DNA of 64,000 nt from assembly GCF_000759445.1 (NCBI RefSeq), contig NZ_JRMB01000001.1, forward strand, positions 248,001 to 312,000, read 5' to 3'. The translations under genes were made by a program, and so were the position numbers. Shown one piece after another: positions 35,410 through 44,456 of the stretch. A model generated the notes under the pieces. The model was not told where the DNA came from. It made no database searches and was given only the letters and a program-made list of their open reading frames with translations. Source of the DNA: Pseudomonas lutea (GTDB lineage Bacteria; Pseudomonadota; Gammaproteobacteria; Pseudomonadales; Pseudomonadaceae). Numbering within the stretch: position 1 is the first letter of the stretch; every line of letters begins with the position of its first letter.

Positions 35410-35951
35410 AGCCGGATAAACCCGCCGGATGATCGCCGGCTTGCTGGCGAACCCGGCGGACAGTCACCCTCGCCGCAGCTGACACACCTTCATCTGTAGG
35501 AGCCGGCTCGCTGGCGAACGCGTCAAGCCAGTCACCCCGCCGTTGCGGTGCTATTGCGGTTCGCCAGCAAGCCGGCTCCTACAGATTCGTGTAGGCCGCA
35601 GGTTTCTATATGCCGCAGATTCCTTGGGCGGCCTGGATCTGTTGTAGGAGCGCGCTTGCCCGCGAAAAATACCAGCCCGCGATATCGCCCAACCTGACCC
35701 ACCGCGTTCGCCGGCTTGGCGAACGGGTCAAGCCGTTCAACCGCGCCGCAGCTGAAACACCTCCATCTGTAGGAGCCGGCTTGCTGGCGAACGGCGTCAT
35801 GCCGTTCAACCGCGCCGTAGCTGACACACCTCCATCTGTAGGAGCCGGCTTGCTGGCGAACGCGTCATCCCATTCACCCTCAACGTTGCGGTGCTATCGC
35901 GGTTCGCCTGCACGCCGGCTCCTGTAGATTCGCGTCGCAGCCAGCTTCGCC
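35410..35951. repeat. Gene-free stretch with eight REP-like elements
   Basis: REP-like copies stand at about 35427-35447, 35494-35518, 35559-35583 (inverse), 35643-35667 (GCGCGC type), 35706-35723 (truncated), 35767-35791, 35836-35860 and 35902-35927 (inverse, degenerate). Between 35735 and 35875 the unit REP plus GCGTCAT..TTCAACCGCGCCG..GCTGA-ACACCTCCATCTGT repeats with a period of 69 bases. The stretch separates the convergent FAN1-type and SNF2 genes. Confidence 0.8.
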
Positions 35952-38657
35952 TTACCGCTTCGCCTTCTTCGGCGCTGCCGGCAACGGCGCGAACAGCGCA
36001 GCGATGTCATCGTCCTGCAGCTTCCAGTCTCCGGCCGTGCGGCCATCGAGCACACCGGCTGCCAACGCAGACTTTTCCTGCTGCAGGTGCTGGATTTTCT
36101 CCTCCACCGTGCCACGGGCGATCATCTTGTAGACGAAAACCGGCTTGTCCTGACCGATTCGGTACGCACGGTCGGTGGCCTGATTCTCTGCCGCCGGGTT
36201 CCACCAAGGGTCGTAGTGAATCACCGTGTCGGCTGCCGTCAGGTTCAGGCCCGTGCCACCCGCTTTCAGACTGATCAGGAAGATCGAGTGCTTGCCGTTC
36301 TGGAAATCCTGCACCGGGACACGCCGGTCCTTGGTCTTGCCGGTCAGCAGGGAGTAAGCAATCCCGCGCTGTTTGAGTTCCGCTTCTATCAACTCCAGCA
36401 TCGAAGTGAACTGCGAAAACAGCAGGATCTTTCGGTTTTCGGCAAACAGCTCTTCCAGCATCTCCATCAGGCTGTCGAGCTTGCCCGAGCTCGACTGGCG
36501 CGGGCCGAGCGGTGCGCTCTTCACCAACCGCAAGTCACAGCAGACCTGACGCAGCTTGAGCAACGCCTCGAGGATGATGATCTGGCTACGCCCCACGCCC
36601 TTGAGGGTAATCTCGTCGCGGACCTTCTTGTCCATCGCCAGGCGCATGGTTTCGTACACGTCGCGCTGGGCATCGTTGAGCTCGACCCAGTGGACGATCT
36701 CGGTCTTGGGCGGCAACTCGGTCGCCACCTGTTCCTTGGTCCGACGCAGCAGAAACGGCTTTATCCGCGCGTTGAGGTGCTCCAGGCGCTGTTCATTGCC
36801 AAACTTCTCGATCGGGTTGCGGTAGTTGCTGTTGAACTGCTTGGCATCGCCCAGCCAGCCGGGCATCAGGAAATGGAACAGCGACCACAGCTCGCCCAGG
36901 TGGTTTTCCAGCGGCGTGCCGCTCAGGCAGAGGCGCTGACGGGCATTCAGCTGACGCGCCGCCTGCGCCGCTTTGCTGTTGGGGTTCTTGATGTATTGCG
37001 CTTCGTCGAGCACCAACACATGCAGCAACTGCTGGCTGAGGACTTCCACGTCCCGCGGCAGCAGGGCATAGGTGGTCAGAATCAGGTCGTAATCCTGCAG
37101 GTGTTTGAAATCCTGATGGCGCTGGGTCCCAAACAGGGCCAGTACCTTGAGCTGCGGCGTAAAATGCTTCGCTTCGTCCATCCAGTTGGGAATCAGGCTG
37201 GTGGGCATTACCACCAGCGCAGGGCGATCAAGGCGTCCGGCCTGCTTTTCCACCAGCAGATGCGCCAGGGTCTGCAGTGTCTTGCCCAGCCCCATGTCAT
37301 CGGCGAGCACGCCGCCGACCTCCAGTTCGCGCAGCGCCTGCATCCAGCTCAGGCCTTCAAGCTGATAGGGTCGCAACGTCGCGTTAAGGCCCTGGGGCGC
37401 CTCACCTCGGGCATCCTTGATGTTCACCAGCCGTTCGGAGAACTGGCGCAGCCGATCACCGCCTTGCCAGATCAGCGGCAGGTCATCGAGCTGCATCAGC
37501 CTTGCAGCGTCAGCGGTGTTCAGGCGGATCGCGTTGTTGCCGTCTTCACGCCAATAAAAGTCACCAAGCGTCGCCAGCACCGGCTTCAGCCGACCGTAGG
37601 GCAGGGCGACCTGAATCGGCACGCCGCCGCGCTGGGTGAAATGGTTGAGCTGCACCAGCAGTTGCTCGTCGTCGCGGCGCTTGGCGATGCCGCTGGCGGT
37701 CATCAATTCAGGATGGGTGCGCAGCAGGTTAATCAGGATCGGCAGCAGGCTCAGCCGCTCGCCGTTGACGATGATGCCCAGCTCCAGATCGAACCAGTCG
37801 CGCTCGGGCTCGTCGGTGACAGTGGCGTACCAGTCATCCACCGGCGTGACATCAAAACCGAAATCTTCGCTCATCTCGATCTGCCAGCCCTCGGCGCGCA
37901 GCCGCGGCAAGTCGTCGAGGATGAAACTCAGCCAGGCACGATCAGTGGGCAGCTCGAACATCTCGCCAGCGCTGTCGGGCAATGCCTTGCTCTGCCGCGT
38001 TGCGATGCGAAACCCCAGCTCCTGAAGCTGCTTGCGATACTCGCCCTCGCGCTCCGGATGGCGACGCATGCGCAGCGTTTCGTCCGGCAGGTGCCAGAGA
38101 ATGTCCCCGCCACGGCCCGGTGCCGGCACGCCGCTGACGTAGGATTCGCGATAGCGGAATGCCAAGGCAGCGCGGTGTTGAATGTGCCGCTGCATCTTGC
38201 CGTTGCGCGGCTCGTAGGCGCTGTACTCGAAGCTGGCGAGGATCAGCCGCGGCTCGGGCTTGATGTTCTTCTCCAGGCGCTCGGGCAGTTTGGGTTTTGC
38301 CTCGACCGTGGGTCTGCGCGCCGCCGACTGATTGTCAACGGCCGAAAGAATCCCGGCGTTGTTCTCCGGGTCCTGCAGGAAAAACAGCGCGGCCGCACAA
38401 TGCTTGCAGTTGTTCCTCACCGGGCAGGTGCATTTGCCGACGATAAAGTTACGCGTGCGCTCGGGGTCTTTGAACAGCAGCGTCTGGGTGTAGATTTCCA
38501 GATTCGACCCCCGGCACACCGTACGCACGACGTCGCCGCTCAGGTGTTCGAGCATGACGCGCTTCTGCCGCGTGTATTCGAGGCCGCGCTCGACGCTCTG
38601 CGCCTTGAACAGCGGTTCCCATGGCAAGGCCAGGGCTTTTTCGAGAAGAGATGCCAC
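35952..38657 (-). CDS. SWIM zinc-finger SNF2-family helicase
   Basis: A 901-residue Swi2/Snf2 ATPase. The N-terminal SWIM zinc finger is Cys76-x-Cys78-x5-Cys84-x-His86. The ATPase core has Walker A DDMGLGKTLQTL near residue 452, the DEAQ box near 551 and the C-terminal helicase lobe with LFSQFTSMLELIE, SLKAGGTGLNLTAAD and DRAYRIGQ. Such proteins remodel protein-DNA complexes, often linked to transcription or repair. The start is GTG at 38657. It lies 13 bases after csiV and 22 bases plus csiV after mfd, so it appears to be the last gene of an mfd-csiV-snf2 operon. Confidence 0.92.
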   Translation of the reverse strand: MASLLEKALALPWEPLFKAQSVERGLEYTRQKRVMLEHLSGDVVRTVCRGSNLEIYTQTLLFKDPERTRNFIVGKCTCPVRNNCKHCAAALFFLQDPENNAGILSAVDNQSAARRPTVEAKPKLPERLEKNIKPEPRLILASFEYSAYEPRNGKMQRHIQHRAALAFRYRESYVSGVPAPGRGGDILWHLPDETLRMRRHPEREGEYRKQLQELGFRIATRQSKALPDSAGEMFELPTDRAWLSFILDDLPRLRAEGWQIEMSEDFGFDVTPVDDWYATVTDEPERDWFDLELGIIVNGERLSLLPILINLLRTHPELMTASGIAKRRDDEQLLVQLNHFTQRGGVPIQVALPYGRLKPVLATLGDFYWREDGNNAIRLNTADAARLMQLDDLPLIWQGGDRLRQFSERLVNIKDARGEAPQGLNATLRPYQLEGLSWMQALRELEVGGVLADDMGLGKTLQTLAHLLVEKQAGRLDRPALVVMPTSLIPNWMDEAKHFTPQLKVLALFGTQRHQDFKHLQDYDLILTTYALLPRDVEVLSQQLLHVLVLDEAQYIKNPNSKAAQAARQLNARQRLCLSGTPLENHLGELWSLFHFLMPGWLGDAKQFNSNYRNPIEKFGNEQRLEHLNARIKPFLLRRTKEQVATELPPKTEIVHWVELNDAQRDVYETMRLAMDKKVRDEITLKGVGRSQIIILEALLKLRQVCCDLRLVKSAPLGPRQSSSGKLDSLMEMLEELFAENRKILLFSQFTSMLELIEAELKQRGIAYSLLTGKTKDRRVPVQDFQNGKHSIFLISLKAGGTGLNLTAADTVIHYDPWWNPAAENQATDRAYRIGQDKPVFVYKMIARGTVEEKIQHLQQEKSALAAGVLDGRTAGDWKLQDDDIAALFAPLPAAPKKAKR

Positions 38658-38670
38658 GTCTAGCCCCGCG

Positions 38671-39207
38671 TCAACGAGGAGGCTGAACGGGAGAAACCTT
38701 GATCAGCATGGCCAGGCTTCCGTTGTCCATGTAGGTCAGTTCTCCGTTTCTGACACGAGTGGCCTGGCGCATGCGCTCGCTGGTCACCAGTACCCCGTGG
38801 CTGTCCAGCTGGTTGACCCAGAAGTTGGCGTCGATGTCGGTAAAGCGCGCCAGGCCCAGGCTGACCGTGCCTTCGATGGGAAAGTGGCCAAATTGCTCCT
38901 GACCGTCACTGATCGCCACTTTGCTCGGCGTCGCGCTGAGGTCTTGCTGCCATGCCTTGTGCAGAAGGACCGTATAACCGTCGCTGGCCCCCAGCTTGGT
39001 CACCAGACTGTCCAGCGCCGTGGGCGTCTGGTTGTCCGCACCCAACCGTTGCGCCCCGGCTGCCCAGTCTTCGGGTGCGGGCTGATTGGTAGCCGCCGGC
39101 TCGCCATTCTGGCGGAACAGGATCAACTCCACCTGATAGGCGCCATCGGCGAAGGCCAACGGGGCAAACAGCACCAGCAACAGGGCGAGCGAGCGGAACA
39201 GACGCAT
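38671..39207 (-). CDS. csiV: CsiV-family exported protein
   Basis: A 178-residue protein with a signal peptide (MRLFRSLALLLVLFAPLAFA) and a body matching the CsiV (DUF2803) family: GAYQVELILFRQ at the mature N-terminus and VLVTSERMRQATRVRNGELTYMD near the end. CsiV proteins are periplasmic; in Vibrio a member helps toxic-lysis resistance in type VI secretion through peptidoglycan binding. Its role in Pseudomonas is not established. It starts nine bases after mfd ends, a conserved pairing in pseudomonads. Confidence 0.85.
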   Translation of the reverse strand: MRLFRSLALLLVLFAPLAFADGAYQVELILFRQNGEPAATNQPAPEDWAAGAQRLGADNQTPTALDSLVTKLGASDGYTVLLHKAWQQDLSATPSKVAISDGQEQFGHFPIEGTVSLGLARFTDIDANFWVNQLDSHGVLVTSERMRQATRVRNGELTYMDNGSLAMLIKVSPVQPPR

Positions 39208-39216
39208 GGTGAATCC

Positions 39217-42200
39217 TTAAACCGGTTTTTTGGAAGACTGCGGGGTCAGGCGTTCGAACAACGCCTCCAGCGTCGTGAAGCGTTCCTCGGGACGCTCCAT
39301 CGGCACCATGAATTTGAACAGCGTGGCGCCCTCGAACTTGTAACGCTTGGGCTGGCCCTGGATCAGTTTGATCAGCGTTAACGGGTCCACGGGTGTATCG
39401 GCTGCAAACTCGATACGCCCCCCTTGAGGACCAGCGTCGACTTTCTTGATGCCTAGCTGCTCGGCTTTCAGCTTGAGGGACGTCAGGCGCACCAGGTTCT
39501 TGGTCGGTTCCGGCAACAGGCCGAAACGGTCGATCATTTCCACCTGAAGGTCCTTGAGGCCGTCTTCGTCAGCGGCGTTGGCGATGCGCTTGTACAGGAT
39601 CAGCCGCGCATGCACATCGGGCAGATAGTCTTCCGGGATCAGCCCCGGTACGCGCAGATTCACCTCGGGGCCGCCGCCCAGGGGCTGGTCGAGGTTCGGC
39701 TGCTCACCCTTGCGGATCGACTTGACCGCACGCTCGAGCATTTCCATGTACAGCGTGAAACCCACCGCCTGAATCTGCCCGCTCTGGCCTTCGCCCAACA
39801 GCTCGCCGGCGCCACGGATTTCCAGGTCGTTGGTGGCAAGCACAAAGCCGGCGCCCAGGTCTTGAGTGTTGGCAATCGCCTCCAGGCGCTTCTCGGCATC
39901 CGGGGTGATCTGTTTGCGCGGCGGCGTCAGCAGGTAGGCGTAGGCCTGGTGGTGACTGCGTCCGACCCGACCGCGCAACTGGTGCAGCTGGGCCAGACCG
40001 AATTTGTCGGCGCGCTCGATGATGATGGTGTTGGCGCTTGGCACGTCGATGCCGGTTTCGATGATGGTGGAGGCAATCAGCACGTTGAAGCGCTTGTGGT
40101 AGAAGTCGCTCATGACCTGTTCGAGGTCACGTTCATGCATCTGCCCGTGGCCAATGCCAATGCGCGCTTCGGGCACCAGTTCGGCCAAGTCGGCCGCGCA
40201 TTTCTCGATGGTCTTCACATCATTGTGCAGGTAGTAGACCTGACCGCCGCGCAGCAGCTCACGCAGCAACGCCTCTTTGACCGTCGGCTTGTTCTGCTCC
40301 ATGACGAAGGTGCGCACGGACAGACGACGCGCGGGCGGCGTGGCGATGATCGACAAGTCGCGCATACCTGCCACGGCCATGTTCAGGGTGCGCGGGATCG
40401 GCGTGGCGGTCAGGGTCAGGATGTCGACCTCGCTGCGCAGGGCCTTGAGCTGCTCCTTCTGCCGCACCCCGAAGCGGTGCTCTTCGTCGATGATCACCAG
40501 CCCCAGGTTTTTGATCTTGACGTCGTCTTGCAGCAGCTTGTGCGTACCGATGACGATGTCGATTTTACCCTCGGCCAGATCAGCCACGGCGGCGTTGATT
40601 TCCTTCGCGGATTTGAAGCGGCTCATCACCTCGACGGTGACCGGCCAGTCGGCGAAGCGGTCGCGGAAACTGTTGTAGTGCTGCTGGGCGAGGAGGGTGG
40701 TCGGTACAAGAATTGCCACTTGCCGGCCACCGTGTACCGCAATGAATGCCGCGCGCATGGCCACTTCGGTCTTGCCAAAGCCGACATCGCCGCAGACCAG
40801 GCGGTCCATGGGCTTGGGCGCAAGCATGTCGGCGCGCACGGCCTCAATGGTGGTCTGTTGATCGGGGGTTTCTTCAAAAGGGAAGCCGGCGCTGAAGGTT
40901 TCATAATCCAGCTTCGGATCGGCGAACGCGTAGCCTTCGCGGGCGGCGCGGCGGGCGTAGATGTCGAGCAGCTCGGCGGCAACGTCGCGCACCTGTTCGG
41001 CGGCCTTGCGCTTGGCTTTCTGCCAGGCCTCGGAACCCAGGCGATGCAAGGGAGCCAGCTCGTCATCGCTGCCGGTGTAGCGGGCGATCAGGTGCAGGTT
41101 GGTTACCGGCACATAGAGCTTGGCGTCCTCGGCGTAGGCCAGCATGAGGAACTCGGCGACCTGGTTTTCGACTTCAAGCGTGGCCAGCCCGAGATAACGG
41201 CCGACCCCGTGGTCAATGTGCACCACCGGCGCGCCTTCGCGCAGCTCGGCCAGGTTCTTGATGACCGCGTCGCTGGCATGGCTGTCGGCGCGCTTGTCAC
41301 GGCGGCGACGCTGCATGACCCGCTGACCGAACAGCGGGCTCTCGGCAACCAGCGCCAGAGCGGGCTCGTCCAGCACCAGACCTTCATCCAGCGGTGCGAT
41401 GGTGATCGCCAGACGCTCCTTGCTGTCGACGAACTCCTGCCAGCTGTCCAGGGTTTTCGGGCGCAGCTTCAGGCGTTCGAGCAATTCCAGCAGCACTTCC
41501 CGGCGCCCGGCGGATTCGGCGGTGAACAGCACCCGGCCGGGAAACTCGCTGAGGAAGCCCGATAACGCGGCCAGCGGCTGACTGGCCTTGGCTTCGATGG
41601 CCAGGTCAGGCAGCGGCTGCGCCTGGAAACGTTCGCGGCCGACGCCGCTGTCGACGTCGTCCTGACTGACCACCACGCGCGGCCAGCTCTTCAGCCGCGC
41701 GAAACAGTCATCGACCGGCAGGAACAGCTCGGCCGGTGGCAGCAACGGGCGTTCGGGATCGACGCGGCGTTCTTCGTAACGGTTGCGCACATCCTTCCAG
41801 AACGTTTCAGCCGCAGCTTCAATGCCCGGCAGGGAAAACACCTGGGTGTCCTGCGGCAGGTAGTCGAACAGGGTGGAGGTTTCTTCGAAGAACAACGGGA
41901 TGTAGTACTCGATGCCAGCCGGCGTGATACCGCTGTTCAAGTCCCGAAAGATCGGGCTGCGGCGGAAATCAACGTCGAAGCGCTCGCGGAATCGCGCCTT
42001 GAAGCGGGTGACGGCCTCCTTCTGCAGGGGGAATTCTTTCGCCGGCAGCAGGCGCACCGAATCCACCTTGTCGATGGAACGCTGGGTCTCAGGCTCGAAG
42101 GTGCGCAGGGTCTCGATTTCGTCATCGAACAAGTCGATGCGGTAAGGCAGTTTGCTGCCCATCGGAAACAGATCGATCAGCGCGCCACGAACGGTGAATT

Positions 42201-42681
42201 CGCCGTGCTCGTACACCGTGTCGACATAGCGATAGCCGCTGGCTTCAAGGCGGGTGCGCATGGCTTCGACGTCGAGCTTCTGGCCCACGTCCAAAACCAG
42301 GCTGCTGCCCAGCAGGAAGCTCGTGGGTGCCAGCCGGTGCAGTGCGGTGGTGATTGGCACCACCAGCACGCCGTGCACCAGCTCCGGTAGCCGGTAAAGG
42401 CTGGCGATGCGCTGGGAGATGATGTCCTGATGCGGCGAGAACAGGTCGTAAGGCAGGGTTTCCCAATCGGGGAAGTGCAGGACCGGTAGATCGGGCGCAA
42501 AGAACTTCAGCTCCTGCTCCAGTCGCTCGGCGCTCTGGCTGTCTGCGGTGAGCAACAGGGTGAAGCGTTTCGCGGCGCTGGCAGCCTCGGCGATGGCGAG
42601 ACTGAGGGCGGCACCGGGCAGATTACCCCAGTGTTGTTTGCCTGCAGCGGCAGGCAGATTCGGGAGGCGCAGAACGGGCAC
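39217..42681 (-). CDS. mfd: transcription-repair coupling factor
   Basis: The 1154-residue Mfd ATPase removes RNA polymerase stalled at lesions and recruits UvrA. The domain order is visible: a UvrB-like N-terminal part (about 1-340), the RNA-polymerase-interacting CarD-like region around APVVHIDHGVGRYLGL, the motor with GDVGFGKTEVAMRAA and DEEHRFGVRQKEQ, the RecG-like translocation motif RGRVGRSHHQAYAYLL and the TRCF C-terminal domain. The start is GTG at 42681. It opens an operon with csiV and the SNF2 helicase. Confidence 0.97.
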   Translation of the reverse strand: MPVLRLPNLPAAAGKQHWGNLPGAALSLAIAEAASAAKRFTLLLTADSQSAERLEQELKFFAPDLPVLHFPDWETLPYDLFSPHQDIISQRIASLYRLPELVHGVLVVPITTALHRLAPTSFLLGSSLVLDVGQKLDVEAMRTRLEASGYRYVDTVYEHGEFTVRGALIDLFPMGSKLPYRIDLFDDEIETLRTFEPETQRSIDKVDSVRLLPAKEFPLQKEAVTRFKARFRERFDVDFRRSPIFRDLNSGITPAGIEYYIPLFFEETSTLFDYLPQDTQVFSLPGIEAAAETFWKDVRNRYEERRVDPERPLLPPAELFLPVDDCFARLKSWPRVVVSQDDVDSGVGRERFQAQPLPDLAIEAKASQPLAALSGFLSEFPGRVLFTAESAGRREVLLELLERLKLRPKTLDSWQEFVDSKERLAITIAPLDEGLVLDEPALALVAESPLFGQRVMQRRRRDKRADSHASDAVIKNLAELREGAPVVHIDHGVGRYLGLATLEVENQVAEFLMLAYAEDAKLYVPVTNLHLIARYTGSDDELAPLHRLGSEAWQKAKRKAAEQVRDVAAELLDIYARRAAREGYAFADPKLDYETFSAGFPFEETPDQQTTIEAVRADMLAPKPMDRLVCGDVGFGKTEVAMRAAFIAVHGGRQVAILVPTTLLAQQHYNSFRDRFADWPVTVEVMSRFKSAKEINAAVADLAEGKIDIVIGTHKLLQDDVKIKNLGLVIIDEEHRFGVRQKEQLKALRSEVDILTLTATPIPRTLNMAVAGMRDLSIIATPPARRLSVRTFVMEQNKPTVKEALLRELLRGGQVYYLHNDVKTIEKCAADLAELVPEARIGIGHGQMHERDLEQVMSDFYHKRFNVLIASTIIETGIDVPSANTIIIERADKFGLAQLHQLRGRVGRSHHQAYAYLLTPPRKQITPDAEKRLEAIANTQDLGAGFVLATNDLEIRGAGELLGEGQSGQIQAVGFTLYMEMLERAVKSIRKGEQPNLDQPLGGGPEVNLRVPGLIPEDYLPDVHARLILYKRIANAADEDGLKDLQVEMIDRFGLLPEPTKNLVRLTSLKLKAEQLGIKKVDAGPQGGRIEFAADTPVDPLTLIKLIQGQPKRYKFEGATLFKFMVPMERPEERFTTLEALFERLTPQSSKKPV

Positions 42682-42718
42682 GGAAGTTAAAGCTCCAGGC
42701 GTTGCGGCAAAGCCGGGG

Positions 42719-42748
42719 AGTGTAACTAATCCGCAGAGACGCTGTCAG
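42719..42748 (-). promoter_or_regulatory. Candidate mfd promoter
   Basis: On the minus strand CTGACA (42748-42743) and TACACT (42724-42719) are 18 bases apart, a moderate sigma-70 match about 40 bases before the mfd start. Confidence 0.4.
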
Positions 42749-42798
42749 TTTTGTGCGCTCGCAATTATGTAGTGCTCCACAGTCGGAAAACTCTGGAT

Positions 42799-42827
42799 TG
42801 CTCATAAACAAAGGCCTGTGCATAATG
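42799..42827 (+). promoter_or_regulatory. gap promoter
   Basis: TTGCTC (42799-42804) and CATAAT (42822-42827) are separated by exactly 17 bases. Transcription would begin near 42834, downstream of the first in-frame ATG at 42818, which therefore cannot be the start. Confidence 0.6.
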
Positions 42828-42865
42828 TAGTCCCTTTTTTCAGCCCCTACATGTGGAAGGTTCCC

Positions 42866-44314
42866 GTGACTCAGAAGCCCGACCAGTGTCTTGGTGAATG
42901 GATTGATCGTGAAGCCCTTGCCGAGGCGATGATCCCGCTTATCGGTCAGCTCTACCGCAACAATAATGTGGTGAGTTCGATCTATGGCCGCAGCCTGATT
43001 AACCGTTCCGTCATCGCGATTCTCAAAGCCCACCGCTTTGCCCGTCACCGTCAGGCTGACGCTACCGAGTTGTCCGTCCACGAGACGTTCCCCCTCGTCA
43101 AAGCCATGAGCGAGCTCAAACTGGGCGCCGCCTCGGTGGACCTGGGCAAGCTGGCCGTCAAATTCAAGGCCGAGGGCAATGGCCGCTCCGCCGAGCAGTT
43201 CGTCCGCGAAGAAATGGCCGACATCGTCGGTCAGCAGCACTCCGGCGAACGCAAGGGCACCGACGTCGTGCTGTACGGCTTCGGTCGCATCGGCCGTCTG
43301 CTGGCGCGCATCCTGATCGAGAAAACCGGTGGCGGCGATGGCCTGCGTCTGCGTGCCATCGTGGTCCGCAAAGGGGCAGAGAACGATCTGGTCAAGCGCG
43401 CCAGCCTGCTGCGTCGCGATTCGGTACACGGGCCTTTCGACGGCACCATCACCATCGATGAAGCCAACAACACCATTTGCGCCAACGGCAACCTGATTCA
43501 GGTGATCTACGCCAAGAACCCGGCCGAGGTGGATTACACCCAGTACGGCATCAAGGACGCGCTTCTGGTCGACAACACCGGTGTGTGGCGTGATGCCGAC
43601 GGCCTGGGCCAGCATCTGCAGTGCCCGGGCATCGACCGCGTGGTCCTGACCGCGCCGGGCAAGGGCAAGCTGAAGAACATCGTTCATGGCATCAACCATC
43701 AGCAGATCACTGCTGACGACAAGATCATCTCTGCGGCGTCGTGCACCACCAACGCCATCGTGCCCGTGCTCAAGGCGGTCAACGACAAGTTTGGCATCGT
43801 CAACGGGCACGTCGAAACGGTTCACTCGTACACCAACGACCAGAACCTGATCGACAACTTCCACAAGGGCGATCGCCGTGGCCGCAGCGCTGCGCTGAAC
43901 ATGGTCATCACCGAAACCGGCGCGGCAACGGCAGCGGCCAAGGCATTGCCTGAGCTGGCTGGCAAACTGACCGGCAACGCGATCCGTGTGCCGACGCCCA
44001 ACGTGTCGATGGCTATCCTGAACCTGAACCTGGGAACGGCCACCACCCGTGAAGAGATGAACGAATACCTGCGCCACACCGCGCTGTATTCGGATCTGCA
44101 CAAGCAGATCGACTTCGTCAATTCGCTGGAAGTGGTTTCCACCGACTTCGTCGGCTCGCGCTACGCCGGCGTGGTGGATGCGGAAGCAACCATCGCAATG
44201 GACAACCGCGTTGTGCTGTACGTGTGGTACGACAACGAATTCGGCTACAGCTGCCAGGTGGTCCGCGTCATGGAAGAAATGACCGGCGTCAACCCGCCAG
44301 CCTTCCCGAAGTAG
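42866..44314 (+). CDS. gap: glyceraldehyde-3-phosphate dehydrogenase, N-terminally extended type
   Basis: A GAPDH with about 130 extra N-terminal residues before the Rossmann motif (LYGFGRIGRLLARI), the form found beside mfd in pseudomonads; 482 residues. The catalytic cysteine is Cys293 in ISAASCTTNAIVPV and the C-terminal domain ends with WYDNEFGYSCQVV. The oxidised product is expected to be 1,3-bisphosphoglycerate; the cofactor preference is not readable. I place the start at GTG 42866 (GGAAGG upstream) rather than ATG 42851 or 42818, which has no ribosome-binding site and precedes the likely transcription start. Confidence 0.92.
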   Translation: MTQKPDQCLGEWIDREALAEAMIPLIGQLYRNNNVVSSIYGRSLINRSVIAILKAHRFARHRQADATELSVHETFPLVKAMSELKLGAASVDLGKLAVKFKAEGNGRSAEQFVREEMADIVGQQHSGERKGTDVVLYGFGRIGRLLARILIEKTGGGDGLRLRAIVVRKGAENDLVKRASLLRRDSVHGPFDGTITIDEANNTICANGNLIQVIYAKNPAEVDYTQYGIKDALLVDNTGVWRDADGLGQHLQCPGIDRVVLTAPGKGKLKNIVHGINHQQITADDKIISAASCTTNAIVPVLKAVNDKFGIVNGHVETVHSYTNDQNLIDNFHKGDRRGRSAALNMVITETGAATAAAKALPELAGKLTGNAIRVPTPNVSMAILNLNLGTATTREEMNEYLRHTALYSDLHKQIDFVNSLEVVSTDFVGSRYAGVVDAEATIAMDNRVVLYVWYDNEFGYSCQVVRVMEEMTGVNPPAFPK

Positions 44315-44323
44315 GTTGAAGCA

Positions 44324-44452
44324 GCTGCAAGCTGCAAGCGGTCAGCCGCAAGCTGCAAGCAACAAATAAAAACGCCCCGACAAGTTCGGGGCGTTTTTGT
44401 TTTACTTGCAGCTTGCAGCTTGCCGCTTAGAGCTTAGAGCTTAAAGCTCTCG
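44324..44452. repeat. AGCTGCA/CTTGCAG repeats flanking the gap terminator
   Basis: AAGCTGCAAGC-type heptamers (44324-44360) on the gap side and CTTGCAG, CTTAGAG-type heptamers (44405-44452) on the other side form a loose inverted pair around the terminator hairpin. The units match those at 21.9 kb. Confidence 0.7.
44373..44399. terminator. Bidirectional rho-independent terminator
   Basis: The stem CGCCCCGA / TCGGGGCG with loop CAAGT is preceded by an A run and followed by a T run, so it can end both gap (plus) and the convergent MFS gene (minus). Confidence 0.9.
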
Positions 44453-44456
44453 GCGA

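Noticed and set aside
36087..38663. An 858-codon open frame antisense to the SNF2 helicase
   Set aside because: The opposite strand encodes a complete helicase with SWIM, Walker and helicase motifs; the antisense product has no recognisable domain and reflects GC-rich codon bias.
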